From a virus: DNA of 40,179 nucleotides. A program made the position numbers and the translations under genes. Position 1 is the stretch's first letter. The number at the start of each line of letters is the position of its first letter. Below are positions 5,454-13,685 of this stretch, piece by piece. The notes beneath the pieces are model-generated. The model ran no database searches. It was not told the origin of the DNA and saw nothing but the letters and a program-made list of their open reading frames with translations. The DNA is taken from IMG/VR virus record IMGVR_UViG_3300044832_000035, positions 1-40,179 of that record; one strand, written 5' to 3'.

Positions 5454-6968
5454 CCTTTTAACCGGTTTCTGTGGTTCCTCTTTGACATGGACGCCGGTAG
5501 CGCCTAACCCAGTGATAATCAGACCTTTGGTTATGGTCATCGCGTCCATGGAGCTTGCCCCGCCTTGCTTAAGGTGGTCGTAGACGTAACCTATCGGTCC
5601 CTCTAAGGGGATTGGGCCGATAGATGCCGCGTATTCTCCCCAGCTCAACGCAGGCTTCTTTACCACCCCTGCTTTATTTGCTGTTTCCAGATCTTTTCTC
5701 CAAGGCAATGGTCTACCCTGCCAGTTCTGGCCATACCCGATCTCTATTCCTTTTGAAATAGTTGGGGTAAATTTCGCCGTCCCGTACTGGCCTAAGATTT
5801 CAGCGAGCTTGTTCTGTCTAGGTTCGCCTCGTAGCTCCTTATTACTCATGAATGCCGTAGCTAAGATCTTGCCAACCGTCCTTAGCTCAGTGTGCAACCC
5901 AGGGAAATAACCCTCTATTCCAGCAGATTTAAAAGCCAGCCAATCCGATCTGGTTGGGTCGGTCAGATTGACGTTATCCTTGTCCTTTGTTCCAATCGCC
6001 TTATTTACCCCATAATTTGCCGCTAAAAAACCCAAGCCGGTGACTAGGTATTGAGTCGCTCCGCTTAGCCGAATCCGTGCGACTGCTTTTTCCCCGTGTG
6101 TGGCAGCATTCCAATTGGCGTACGTCTTGATTGTTTGGGCCGGGTCGATGGTCAGGCGATTCAATTTGGACTGAGTAAGCTTAGGCCCGAACAGCAAATT
6201 CTTGCCCAGCTCTGCAACCGGCCCCTTTCCTGATCCGGTAGCATGGTTGGCCCAGTTCGCGAGGTGTTTACCTACATCTAAAACTTCCTCGTGGCTCATT
6301 TCTGGTTTCAGCGACTTCTGCATCTGACCTTCCCAGAGCTTGAAACGCATCACCGTCAGCATGTCCCAAGCTCGTGCCGCGGGACCGTGCGCTCCCCCTG
6401 AAAGTATACCGGTAGCATGGGATTTCGGGCCTACGTCCAGGCCGCTGCGAAGAGCCGTGGTGTAAAGGGAACTTCTCTGCATGGTATCAAGCATCCTCCC
6501 AGTGAAAGCCTTGGAAGCTGCACCATGGTAGGTGCGCAGTATTCCGGTTACAAACTGTCCCCAGCTCAAAGGACGGAAAGCAAGGTCGCCACCATGAGTG
6601 ATAGGGAAAACGGCAGCATGACCGGTCACCGCTAAACTCCTGGGCAGCGTCCACAATGTACTCAGAGCTTTACCGACCGGTCCTATCGCCTTCAGTCTGG
6701 ACATGTCAGCCGCCTGCTGGGTAATGACTCGGCGGTTATACTGCGCCCTCCAGGCTACGTCGGCCACTTGTTTATAAGGAGTTTTACGGCCAGACAGAAT
6801 ATCAGAAATCCATTCAGGTCGAGCGTGCCCGGAGAAGAAGTGGTCATTTATCGCATTACCAACTTTTTCGAGGGGCATTCCCTGGTCGATCCCGTTAGCC
6901 TTAGCCCATTTCCAAATGGCGGCTCGCTCCTCATCATTTACTGGATTCGGACCTGAGTAGCAGCTCAT
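5451..6968 (-). CDS. Internal virion / polyvalent-type protein, 505 aa
   Basis: The start is ATG 6968, overlapping the upstream stop as ATGA. The central part (from WTLPRSLAVTGHAAVFPITH through ANHATGSGKGPVAELGKNLLFGPKLTQSKLNRL) resembles the conserved region found in large podophage internal or polyvalent proteins (LPD38-like), with a following hydrophobic stretch (TQYLVTGLGFLAANYG). Such proteins are packaged in the head and ejected with DNA. It is the last gene of the virion operon, directly behind the M15-domain protein, with which it may form one ejection complex. Family assignment is by pattern only. Confidence 0.65.
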   Translation of the reverse strand: MSCYSGPNPVNDEERAAIWKWAKANGIDQGMPLEKVGNAINDHFFSGHARPEWISDILSGRKTPYKQVADVAWRAQYNRRVITQQAADMSRLKAIGPVGKALSTLWTLPRSLAVTGHAAVFPITHGGDLAFRPLSWGQFVTGILRTYHGAASKAFTGRMLDTMQRSSLYTTALRSGLDVGPKSHATGILSGGAHGPAARAWDMLTVMRFKLWEGQMQKSLKPEMSHEEVLDVGKHLANWANHATGSGKGPVAELGKNLLFGPKLTQSKLNRLTIDPAQTIKTYANWNAATHGEKAVARIRLSGATQYLVTGLGFLAANYGVNKAIGTKDKDNVNLTDPTRSDWLAFKSAGIEGYFPGLHTELRTVGKILATAFMSNKELRGEPRQNKLAEILGQYGTAKFTPTISKGIEIGYGQNWQGRPLPWRKDLETANKAGVVKKPALSWGEYAASIGPIPLEGPIGYVYDHLKQGGASSMDAMTITKGLIITGLGATGVHVKEEPQKPVKR

Positions 6969-9529
6969 CTGACTATACACGGGTCATCTTTGAACCGTTC
7001 CATGATTCTGTTTCGGACCTCTTCTGCTGACGGGATAGGTCGAGCATTAGCCCGATCTATACTTTGACTTAAATTGTCCATTGCTATCTTTTCAGCCGTT
7101 GCCGCATCTCTGACCTGTTTGGCGGTTCTCTTCATGGTTCCTAGTTGGTCTGGAGTGGGCGGTTTCCCTACGTCACGAAGCCACGCTTCCCGCAGCCCGT
7201 TAAAGGTGCCCAAATCTACCGGAATCTCGCCTTGAAGTGTCATGCCTTGAGCGTGCCAGTTGTTTTTTAGTTTAGCAACCGGGCCGTTATGGAAATCGGT
7301 GAGATCCTTAAACGCGTTTTCAGCGTCTACTTGAGCCTGCCTATCTGCCGGGTTTGCCTCAGCAACTCTTGAAGCCTGAGATGACACATCACTCAGCCTC
7401 GCCTCTTCCGCTCTAACCGCACCTGCCTGCAATTTTGGATCACCGGTATTTTGCATCAAATCGGATACATGCTGAGCTATTTCCTCTGGCTTCATCCGCT
7501 GACCAACCTTAATGAGATCCTCGGTGGCATACCCTTGCCCAGGCGCGATTTCGCCGATTTCGCCTTGAGCGGAACGCTCCTCAGTGAACCGGTTAGCGAT
7601 TCGGGAAACCCAGGGTTCCGTTTCCTCAATTGGCTCGGATGCGCTATGTTCTTCTGCCGCCGTGTGGATAGGCCCCGTAATCGCGCGTGTAGTCGACTCA
7701 GCAGGTAAGCTCTGCGGCGGCACTTCCCCTTTCTGTTCCACTACAGCCGCCTTTGGGGTCTCTGACTGCCACGTAGGCACGTTTTCAGGCGTTTTGGGTG
7801 CCTCTATGGCGGGCGGAGGTGCTGAAGGCTCCTGAGCCGTTTCTGGAGGTTTAACCACCGCTTTACCAACCTCGCCGGCTACGTGCGGTAACTCGAACGC
7901 TGCCCCACCGACCGCCCCCTGGACCAATGCATCTTGCAATCCGTCTGTAATTGCCTGTTTCGGATCAACGTTCTTCTGGATCGCCTGATTGGCTTGTACC
8001 CGTTGGATTACATTGGATGTAGCAAGGTAAGCTCCTCGCATTCCCATTCGTTCGACAAGCCGCGCCACGAGTGGTCCCACACCCGGCACCGGCAGGAGCG
8101 AGAGGACCAAGCCGTTCTCTCCCGCGTAAGCGCTTCCTTCTTCCGCTGCCGTGTGGGCCGTGTCGTCGGTTGCCCCTTTGGCTTTTGCTCTTTGGTAGAT
8201 GTCTTCATAAGCGCTTTCTTTGTTCTGGAGTCCAAACGCTATCGGGGCAACCGGACCCAATGCGCCACTAGCCACATAAGGAACAGCGCCCCCAAGAGAA
8301 CCAGCCACTTTACCTGGGCCGGTTTGCGCGTAGGGCTGATCGATAGCGGCTTCTGCCTTGGTAGCGGTAGTCTCGGCACCAGTGAGCCCCTTCTGGAGGT
8401 CGGCTTTCTGTTGAGCGCTTTTCTGATTTCGCGCTGATATGATTGAATCAGCTTCTTCGCGACTAGTGTTGGGATCAGCAAGGATCTGGTCTTCTTTGGC
8501 TTTCTGTACTTGAGCTTCATATGGCAACACCGCTGGAGGTGTCTTCTGGTTGAGTTGTTCGCGGTATCCGCCAGCTTCAGCGGTAGCGCCGCTCTGTACC
8601 CCGCTCTGCCAGAGGTTATTGAAGAACTTACCTAAATCCCACGGGTTAGCTGCTGGTTGTGCGACTGGCTCAACCGGTGCTTTGCTTGGAGTCGCGTATC
8701 CGCTCTCAACCGATTGTGCTGGCTGTACGTCAGTGCTGACTGGTTGAGCTACTGGCACCGCACGAGGGGCCTTTGTTTGATCAACTACCGGGTAATCGGC
8801 TAGCCAGCTTTGGCTTGCTCCTGGCCTATAATAATCAATGCGTTTATCTGATTCTGGAGCCGTGTCGGCATCCGTGACCGTCCGACCTTGGTCACTGAAA
8901 GTTTTGCCAGTGCTTTTCCCGGTCACACCGAACTTGGCCTGCCGCTCTGCTTGGGTCAGCGCAACATCACCAGATCCGAGAGGATTCCCGCGATCGCCTA
9001 CGTGCGAATCGGGGTGATTGTACCCGATACGCGAAGCGTCGATCTGTGGACCGTATTCCGTTCTTTTTACGTCTGTATCCGAACCAGCTACAGGGTACTG
9101 AGCCAGCCATGAATACGGGTCATACGATTTAGCGCCCCTTACGCTGAAATTTGAGTTTTGGAGGTGGCCGCTCTCGTTCGATATCCCAGTTATCCCGAAC
9201 TCGTGCGCAATCTTTTCCGCTTCAGCGTAGGCTTTCTCGTTATGGAGATCTGTTCCTTTAGGGCCCTTGAACCCGTAATCAAAAGCTTCTCCGTAATTGT
9301 GATAACTCTGACCGCCAGGCAGAGCCATCACCCCTTGCGCCCGTAGAGTGTCAGAACGCTTAGGGTCGCGGTAACCCTCAGTAATTACCGGCTCTAACCC
9401 GGTCCGCTCTTTTACTGCTGCCGCCCACTTATCAACGTTAGGACCAAAATCAGGGGCAAGATTGTAATTGTCCGAAATCCCTGGAGCAGCTCCCACCACC
9501 GGGTAAGCCGATAACCAATCATCCGCCAT
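6965..9529 (-). CDS. Internal virion protein with M15 peptidase domain
   Basis: An 854-residue protein. Residues 25-125 match the M15/VanY peptidase fold: TEGYRDPKRSD, then SYHNYGEAFDYG with metal ligands His77 and Asp84 (HxxGxAxD), and ESGHLQ with His122. It should cleave peptidoglycan stem peptides. The motif WLxxYPV occurs three times (residues 5, 141 and 242). The middle has Gly/Ala-rich hydrophobic stretches (GKVAGSLGGAVPYVASGAL, GLVLSLLPVPGVGPLV) that could enter the host membrane, then long Ala/Glu/Gln helices. Its size, position and domains suggest an ejected protein that opens the cell wall for DNA entry. Confidence 0.75.
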   Translation of the reverse strand: MADDWLSAYPVVGAAPGISDNYNLAPDFGPNVDKWAAAVKERTGLEPVITEGYRDPKRSDTLRAQGVMALPGGQSYHNYGEAFDYGFKGPKGTDLHNEKAYAEAEKIAHEFGITGISNESGHLQNSNFSVRGAKSYDPYSWLAQYPVAGSDTDVKRTEYGPQIDASRIGYNHPDSHVGDRGNPLGSGDVALTQAERQAKFGVTGKSTGKTFSDQGRTVTDADTAPESDKRIDYYRPGASQSWLADYPVVDQTKAPRAVPVAQPVSTDVQPAQSVESGYATPSKAPVEPVAQPAANPWDLGKFFNNLWQSGVQSGATAEAGGYREQLNQKTPPAVLPYEAQVQKAKEDQILADPNTSREEADSIISARNQKSAQQKADLQKGLTGAETTATKAEAAIDQPYAQTGPGKVAGSLGGAVPYVASGALGPVAPIAFGLQNKESAYEDIYQRAKAKGATDDTAHTAAEEGSAYAGENGLVLSLLPVPGVGPLVARLVERMGMRGAYLATSNVIQRVQANQAIQKNVDPKQAITDGLQDALVQGAVGGAAFELPHVAGEVGKAVVKPPETAQEPSAPPPAIEAPKTPENVPTWQSETPKAAVVEQKGEVPPQSLPAESTTRAITGPIHTAAEEHSASEPIEETEPWVSRIANRFTEERSAQGEIGEIAPGQGYATEDLIKVGQRMKPEEIAQHVSDLMQNTGDPKLQAGAVRAEEARLSDVSSQASRVAEANPADRQAQVDAENAFKDLTDFHNGPVAKLKNNWHAQGMTLQGEIPVDLGTFNGLREAWLRDVGKPPTPDQLGTMKRTAKQVRDAATAEKIAMDNLSQSIDRANARPIPSAEEVRNRIMERFKDDPCIVR

Positions 9530-9532
9530 AAG

Positions 9533-10549
9533 CTACGGTACTTGGTGCGTTTTTCCGTCTGGACCTATGAATTGATCGCCAGATTTTAACCCGGCTGCCT
9601 GCAATTGCCCTGGAGAGTTTATTTTAGGGATAGCCCCACCGCCACCGCTTGGAGCAGTCGGTGTAGCGCTAGCAGGAGAAACATACCGGCCTCCGCCCTC
9701 GATAATGTTCTGCGAACGCTCTTTCCATTTATTGAGAGTATCTAGAGGCGCAATTGTCTTAATAGCGCTTTTTGGCGTTCCGTCTGGGATAGCATTTTCA
9801 GCAGTGCCAGCATCAGCACTTTCTGGCAAAGCGTATTGGTCCCCATTCGGATCATTAAGCCATTTGCCCTCAACAACCCTACCACGGTGCCCATAAGGAC
9901 TGGCAAAGTCTGCCATCCACTTGACAGAGCTACCCTTTCCGGTTGTATCCTCAATTTCCTTGGTAAGCTTCGGGACCGTATCGGCATTCTTTTCCCGTGT
10001 CGCTTGATCCCTGGCTGCGGCCTGTGCGGCTAGTCTCTCATTCTGAGCGTCTTTCCTATCCTGCCGGCGTTCTTCAGGTATGGTCTTCAGGTATTCTGTA
10101 TGCGCCTGGGTATTCGCTAGTTGAGCTTGTTCCTTCGCGATTTGAAGCGGAGTGCCACCTGCTGCTTCTCTTTGCGCGTTCATAATCGCGATACGCGCGT
10201 GTAGTCCTGCCTGACCTCCCGTAGCCACCACTGGTGCCGTCCCGGTCGAGCCAGAGTAGCTGCCTTGCGTTGCCGGGTTGACTCCGTACGGATTGCTAGC
10301 CGGTCCCTTAACCGTATTGATCGCCCCAGTTATCGGGTCTAGCCCAGGTGAGACGAGTCCGGCGTGTGGCGCGTAATTACCTGAGTTGGCGAGTTGGCTA
10401 GAAAGTTGGTTGTACTGCTTATCTTGTCCAGCCCGCTGAATAGCGCCACTGATCGAGCCAGCAGCGTTTTCAATCCCAGCACCTAGCGCGGCCGCGGATT
10501 GCTCTTTTGACCTATACCAGGCCGCTATTGCTTGGTCATACCAACTCAT
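9533..10549 (-). CDS. Probable internal virion protein, 338 aa
   Basis: The start is ATG 10549, overlapping the upstream 32-aa gene stop (ATGA). The N-terminus MSWYDQAIAAWYRSKEQ is amphipathic, the middle is Ala/Gln-rich coiled coil (QAQLANTQAHTEYLKTI), and the C-terminus is Gly/Pro-rich ending in GDQFIGPDGKTHQVP. No enzyme motif is seen. Low-complexity helical composition and position next to the M15 protein suggest a head-packaged or tail-internal protein. Confidence 0.6.
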   Translation of the reverse strand: MSWYDQAIAAWYRSKEQSAAALGAGIENAAGSISGAIQRAGQDKQYNQLSSQLANSGNYAPHAGLVSPGLDPITGAINTVKGPASNPYGVNPATQGSYSGSTGTAPVVATGGQAGLHARIAIMNAQREAAGGTPLQIAKEQAQLANTQAHTEYLKTIPEERRQDRKDAQNERLAAQAAARDQATREKNADTVPKLTKEIEDTTGKGSSVKWMADFASPYGHRGRVVEGKWLNDPNGDQYALPESADAGTAENAIPDGTPKSAIKTIAPLDTLNKWKERSQNIIEGGGRYVSPASATPTAPSGGGGAIPKINSPGQLQAAGLKSGDQFIGPDGKTHQVP

Positions 10550-10644
10550 TTGTCGAACCAATCAAAAATGAAATCGATAACTGTTCCGATAACAACGCAA
10601 ATAGGCTCACCAATCTTGCAAATTATAGATTCAACCCAGCTCAT
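10546..10644 (-). CDS. 32-aa hydrophobic Cys-containing peptide
   Basis: The ORF from ATG 10644 to TGA 10546-10548 encodes MSWVESIICKIGEPICVVIG and a hydrophobic, acidic end (TVIDFIFDWFDK). It is joined to the gene before it by TGATG and to the next by ATGA, strong evidence for translation. Residues 6-28 could form one membrane or amphipathic helix with Cys9 and Cys16. It shares MSW with the next protein. It could be a membrane-active virion peptide, or speculatively a substrate of the YcaO-TfuA pair 1.5 kb upstream in the operon. Confidence 0.6.
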   Translation of the reverse strand: MSWVESIICKIGEPICVVIGTVIDFIFDWFDK

Positions 10645-11114
10645 CAGTATTGCCTAAGCTGGAGGCCAGCCGTAGGACCAAACGGCGACATTCCCGGCAC
10701 TATCGGCGGCGGAGGCACAGCGCCACTTGTGGGTTGCGGTAGATAAGTACCTGCTCCCGGCGCCGGCGCGCCCATTGGCGGGTTAGCAATCGGCCCTGGC
10801 GCTGTTGTGGGTAATGCCGGTGCGCCAATCATCCCTGGAGGCGTTCCCGCTGGCGGTGAGCCGTATGGGTTCGGATGATACGGTTTCATTATCGGGTTAA
10901 TCTGAGTCGGCCCCTGAAGCGGCTGATGCTGCGCCATGATCGGATTGATCTGAGTCGGCCCCTGTAACGGCGGACGATATGGAGCTGCAATAGGCCGGAT
11001 CTGGGTTGGACCAACGGGCCGGTTGGCGTACGGCCTGGCAGCATTAATGGAATTCTGGATAGGCGTTCCATACATTCCCTCGCCACCCCGGCCGTATGCG
11101 GTCCCGATCTGCAT
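10644..11114 (-). CDS. Pro/Gly-rich repeat protein, 156 aa
   Basis: It starts at ATG 11114 via a TGATG overlap. Residues about 33-75 carry three near-identical units, GPTQIRPI, GPTQINPIM and GPTQINPIM, spaced 15-18 residues. The rest is Pro, Gly and Ala-rich and presumably disordered, ending GLQLRQY. No known domain. It is probably a virion or morphogenesis protein. The repeated short motif also recalls multi-core peptide precursors seen with some YcaO-TfuA pathways, so it is noted as a possible modified substrate. Confidence 0.6.
   Translation of the reverse strand: MQIGTAYGRGGEGMYGTPIQNSINAARPYANRPVGPTQIRPIAAPYRPPLQGPTQINPIMAQHQPLQGPTQINPIMKPYHPNPYGSPPAGTPPGMIGAPALPTTAPGPIANPPMGAPAPGAGTYLPQPTSGAVPPPPIVPGMSPFGPTAGLQLRQY
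10890..11022 (-). repeat. Three direct repeats encoding GPTQI-PI
   Basis: Two closely matching units begin at 10891 and 10939, sharing TGAGTCGGCCCCTG, and a diverged third begins near 10989. The spacing is about 48-50 bp and keeps the reading frame. They are coding repeats, not CRISPR. Confidence 0.75.
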
Positions 11115-11422
11115 CAGTATTTCCTCTGTGCCTTTTTCCCGCTCACTTTGCCCGCCGTAAACAGAGGATTAATTCCTTGCATTGAAGCGTGTCCGGCTGG
11201 TTTAGGGTCAGTAACGCTCCCTATCTGTGGCGGCTTAAATCCGAGCATCCCGAATTGGCTGGTTGGCGGTCCACCCTTATTCGGTCCACGCTGCGAGTCC
11301 CATGGGCCGCCTACTTTCGGGCTCTTGATCGGGTGAATGCTCCCGAGCTTAGGAGCACGGCCCCTGCCGTGCTTCTTAACGCCCATCGGCTGATTGACAC
11401 GTTTAATCGTGCTCTTAGCCAT
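11114..11422 (-). CDS. Small basic protein, 102 aa
   Basis: It starts at ATG 11422, 2 nt after the upstream stop. It is strongly basic at both ends (KKHGRGRAPKLG and SGKKAQRKY) and rich in Gly and Pro, with little predicted fold. It could bind packaged DNA or be a small head or internal protein. No family is recognised. It is joined to the repeat-protein gene by TGATG. Confidence 0.6.
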   Translation of the reverse strand: MAKSTIKRVNQPMGVKKHGRGRAPKLGSIHPIKSPKVGGPWDSQRGPNKGGPPTSQFGMLGFKPPQIGSVTDPKPAGHASMQGINPLFTAGKVSGKKAQRKY

Positions 11423-11424
11423 TT

Positions 11425-12171
11425 TTACCCCCTGGTCGGTCTGCCGATTGGGCTTATCTCAACGAAATCCACTACGGCAATACCGCTCTGCGCTGCCGAG
11501 ACGTTCTCGTTTAAACCAAAGGTCGGTTTATACGCTACTCCAGCCGGGATGACCGCACTGGTAGAGCCACCGTAAGGCGATCCTACTGCGTACATCGGTG
11601 ATGCGACTCCATTCGCGAATCCCTGGATCGTTTTCCAATCTGGACTGATTCGGAGTTTGAGCGATTGAACGACATCTAATGCCGCCGATACGCCAAAAGG
11701 TGCGGAAGCTGCTGCTGCGGTGTTGCCAATAAGCTGTGCAATCGTACCCGATGCTAAAGCCCAACGAAGCTCAACGCCGTTTACAACCGGATTCCACCCC
11801 ATATGCAGGCCCACGAAATTAGCCGCACTGGTGGTGCCATCCGACATCCCGAAGAAGAACGAATAAGCGTTGGTAGCGGTAGGCAACGCCGTATCAAACA
11901 TCACGTTGGCTTCCATCTGGATACCAAGCAGTCCGGTGGTGCTGTTAGGATTGATTGCATAAGCTAGCAATTGCTGCTGGCTCAATACTGTGGTCGAGCC
12001 TGAAGCGGTCTGCATAGAGCCGCCCACGCCTTGCATTAAAGACATCAAAGAGAGCGTGGCTGTGGCTTGTGCTACACCTGCGACCGTGGTTGCCGTCCAT
12101 CCGAGCGTGCCCGCTAAAGTAGCGAAATCCTCGAATAATACCGGCGTTCCTTCACTGTATTTACTTTGCAT
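11425..12171 (-). CDS. LamG-like jelly-roll structural protein, 248 aa
   Basis: The product alternates short beta strands: VLFEDFATLAGTLGW at the start, GIQMEANVMFD and YSFFFGMSDG in the middle, and SLKLRISPDWKTIQGFANG, ending in VVDFVEISPIG. This is typical of concanavalin/LamG-like sandwiches in phage decoration or tail proteins. Its layout resembles the 285-aa protein at 35.3-36.1 kb. It begins 6 nt after tfuA, so it is the nearest downstream structural gene to the thioamidation pair. The precise virion location is unknown. Confidence 0.65.
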   Translation of the reverse strand: MQSKYSEGTPVLFEDFATLAGTLGWTATTVAGVAQATATLSLMSLMQGVGGSMQTASGSTTVLSQQQLLAYAINPNSTTGLLGIQMEANVMFDTALPTATNAYSFFFGMSDGTTSAANFVGLHMGWNPVVNGVELRWALASGTIAQLIGNTAAAASAPFGVSAALDVVQSLKLRISPDWKTIQGFANGVASPMYAVGSPYGGSTSAVIPAGVAYKPTFGLNENVSAAQSGIAVVDFVEISPIGRPTRG

Positions 12172-12177
12172 TACTTT

Positions 12178-12765
12178 CTACGTTTCTAATTTGTTTAGTT
12201 TTTTGCGGGCTTCATCCCGCGATTCCGTTAAAAGTAGACTATCAGATAAGATCCTGTCTATCACTGGTGCAAGGATCGGCATTAGTTCTTCCTTGTTAAA
12301 TTTGCACACTGGTTGTGATTTATCGGTGCGAGCGAACTCTATAGCTTCGAGCGCGTCCGCTTCTTTTTGCTCTGACCCGCAAGGAGGGGGATCAATGATT
12401 CGGTAGTTGCTAGGATCATAGCGGCAGGCAACCCAGGCTTCATCGCTAAATCCGTCTCGGTATCGTTCGAAGATCTTGCCCACACCGATAGCGCCATATC
12501 TTTGGAGCTCAGCAGCTCGTAGCGCCCCCATTGATGCGGTGCCGATGAACCGACAACCTTGTGCCATGATATAGACGAGTTCTTTGACCCAGACTGCGAG
12601 TCGTTGTCGGAATTCTCCATCGATCAATATTATCTGTTTTGGGTTATAACACAAAAAGGTGTTAAGCACATCCCCTTGAGCGGCCGGTGGAAGCCAAAGC
12701 TCGCCCTTGAGCGGTTTCGGAAGTTTCCCGGCTAGCGTTGGTCCTATGAAATAGACGCTATGCAT
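12178..12765 (-). CDS. tfuA: TfuA-like protein (YcaO partner)
   Basis: The 195-residue product shows the TfuA core: YFIGPTL (5-11), PPAAQGD (26-32), IILIDGEF (45-52), VWVKEL (58-63), ASMGALRAAEL (77-87) and GVGKIFERYRDG (94-105). TfuA proteins work with YcaO enzymes to form backbone thioamides, perhaps by activating YcaO or delivering sulfur; examples are trifolitoxin clusters and methanogen McrA. The start has AGGGGA about 5 nt upstream and overlaps ycaO by 22 nt. The usual VWHKE carries Val instead of His at residue 60. Membership is clear; the substrate is unknown. Confidence 0.92.
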   Translation of the reverse strand: MHSVYFIGPTLAGKLPKPLKGELWLPPAAQGDVLNTFLCYNPKQIILIDGEFRQRLAVWVKELVYIMAQGCRFIGTASMGALRAAELQRYGAIGVGKIFERYRDGFSDEAWVACRYDPSNYRIIDPPPCGSEQKEADALEAIEFARTDKSQPVCKFNKEELMPILAPVIDRILSDSLLLTESRDEARKKLNKLET

Positions 12766-13685
12766 CTTTCCCCTGGCTGCCAGCCCGGCAAAATCAATCC
12801 CTCAAGTCCCGATACGGTTGCCTTAACCGCCGTAAGCCGGGATGTATCCAATCCAATCTCTGCTTTCGGTTCCCGTGTCCCGAGCTTAGCTAGGGTTGTG
12901 GCCAACATCTGGCCAGCAGTCCAACCACAAATGAAACCGGCGTCGTATTTGGTTGCGTCTGTCCGGTCGTACCACTCCAGCAACTCATCGTGTCCAATCG
13001 AGCGTAAGAACTCAATATTACGTCGGTCTAGGTCGTCTCTGGCTCCAGCAATGATAACAGCTCTGGATTGAATAGCCTCCAAGATCGCGCGATTAATCGC
13101 CTGTCCTGTATCCAAATGACAACCCCAGCCCCCGAAGTTCTCCAGACCACCGTAGCGGTCAACCAAGATCGCCCAATAGACAGGTATAACGATGTCCCTG
13201 GTACAATAAAACAGGAGAACCCTGAGGTCGGCTTGCTCACATTTATCGATTAATCGTTGTGAGCTTTTTGGCAATAGGTCTGGGTCAGCTTTAGGTGGTG
13301 GCTGCCCAGTCTTTTGCCAGCGGTAGGTAGCAATCGTAACTGCATCCCGCTCGATTAGTTCTAAAAGCGCTTGCAGATAAGCATCTTCGAAGGTCGCGCC
13401 CAGCGCCTGGCCATTGCTGTGCTGGTTATCCTGATCGAATACACAAAACTCTATTGCTTCGGCCACAGCGCCAGCACGCGCTTGTTCGTCGACGAATCCT
13501 TTTCCGGCGTTGACGCTGATTCGTTTAGCAAGTGGTCGTACGCTGCTCCAGACAGGTACCCCGATAACATCAAGACCGTCAATTTTTCTAACGGCAGTGA
13601 TTCCGTACTTCTCGAATAGTTCATCTGGTCCAATCGAGTTAAGGTACGTTTCACTGTCTAACCGTAATTCGCTTCGACTTAGCAT
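12744..13685 (-). CDS. ycaO: YcaO-family cyclodehydratase/thioamide synthase
   Basis: ATG 13685 gives 313 residues and overlaps the upstream stop as ATGCTAA; a longer frame from TTG 13817 is unlikely. Diagnostic motifs are present in order: NAGKG (59-63), AVAEAIEF (73-80), ELIERDA (109-115), GCHLD (188-192), ILEAIQSR (201-208), GARDD (214-218) and a C-terminal GLDTSRL...SGLEGLILPG. These supply the ATP/Mg-binding site that phosphorylates a peptide amide oxygen. With TfuA next to it, the expected product is a thioamide rather than an azoline. No E1-like partner or dehydrogenase is visible. The gene sits between virion genes, suggesting a phage protein as target. Confidence 0.93.
   Translation of the reverse strand: MLSRSELRLDSETYLNSIGPDELFEKYGITAVRKIDGLDVIGVPVWSSVRPLAKRISVNAGKGFVDEQARAGAVAEAIEFCVFDQDNQHSNGQALGATFEDAYLQALLELIERDAVTIATYRWQKTGQPPPKADPDLLPKSSQRLIDKCEQADLRVLLFYCTRDIVIPVYWAILVDRYGGLENFGGWGCHLDTGQAINRAILEAIQSRAVIIAGARDDLDRRNIEFLRSIGHDELLEWYDRTDATKYDAGFICGWTAGQMLATTLAKLGTREPKAEIGLDTSRLTAVKATVSGLEGLILPGWQPGERCIASIS

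Noticed and set aside
5881-5895. CTCAGTGTG near 5.89 kb as another palindrome copy
   Set aside because: Left half does not match and the site is coding; not counted.
7934-8437. 167-aa plus-strand frame opposite the M15-domain protein
   Set aside because: Shadow of the large minus-strand gene, rich in Ser, Arg and Cys without protein-like pattern.
10890-11022. Regular direct repeats resembling a tiny CRISPR array
   Set aside because: Units are in frame, encode GPTQI-PI and diverge at synonymous-like positions; spacers are coding and no cas gene is present.
12339-12620. 93-aa minus frame inside tfuA
   Set aside because: Lies within the conserved TfuA core in another frame; TfuA motifs settle the frame.
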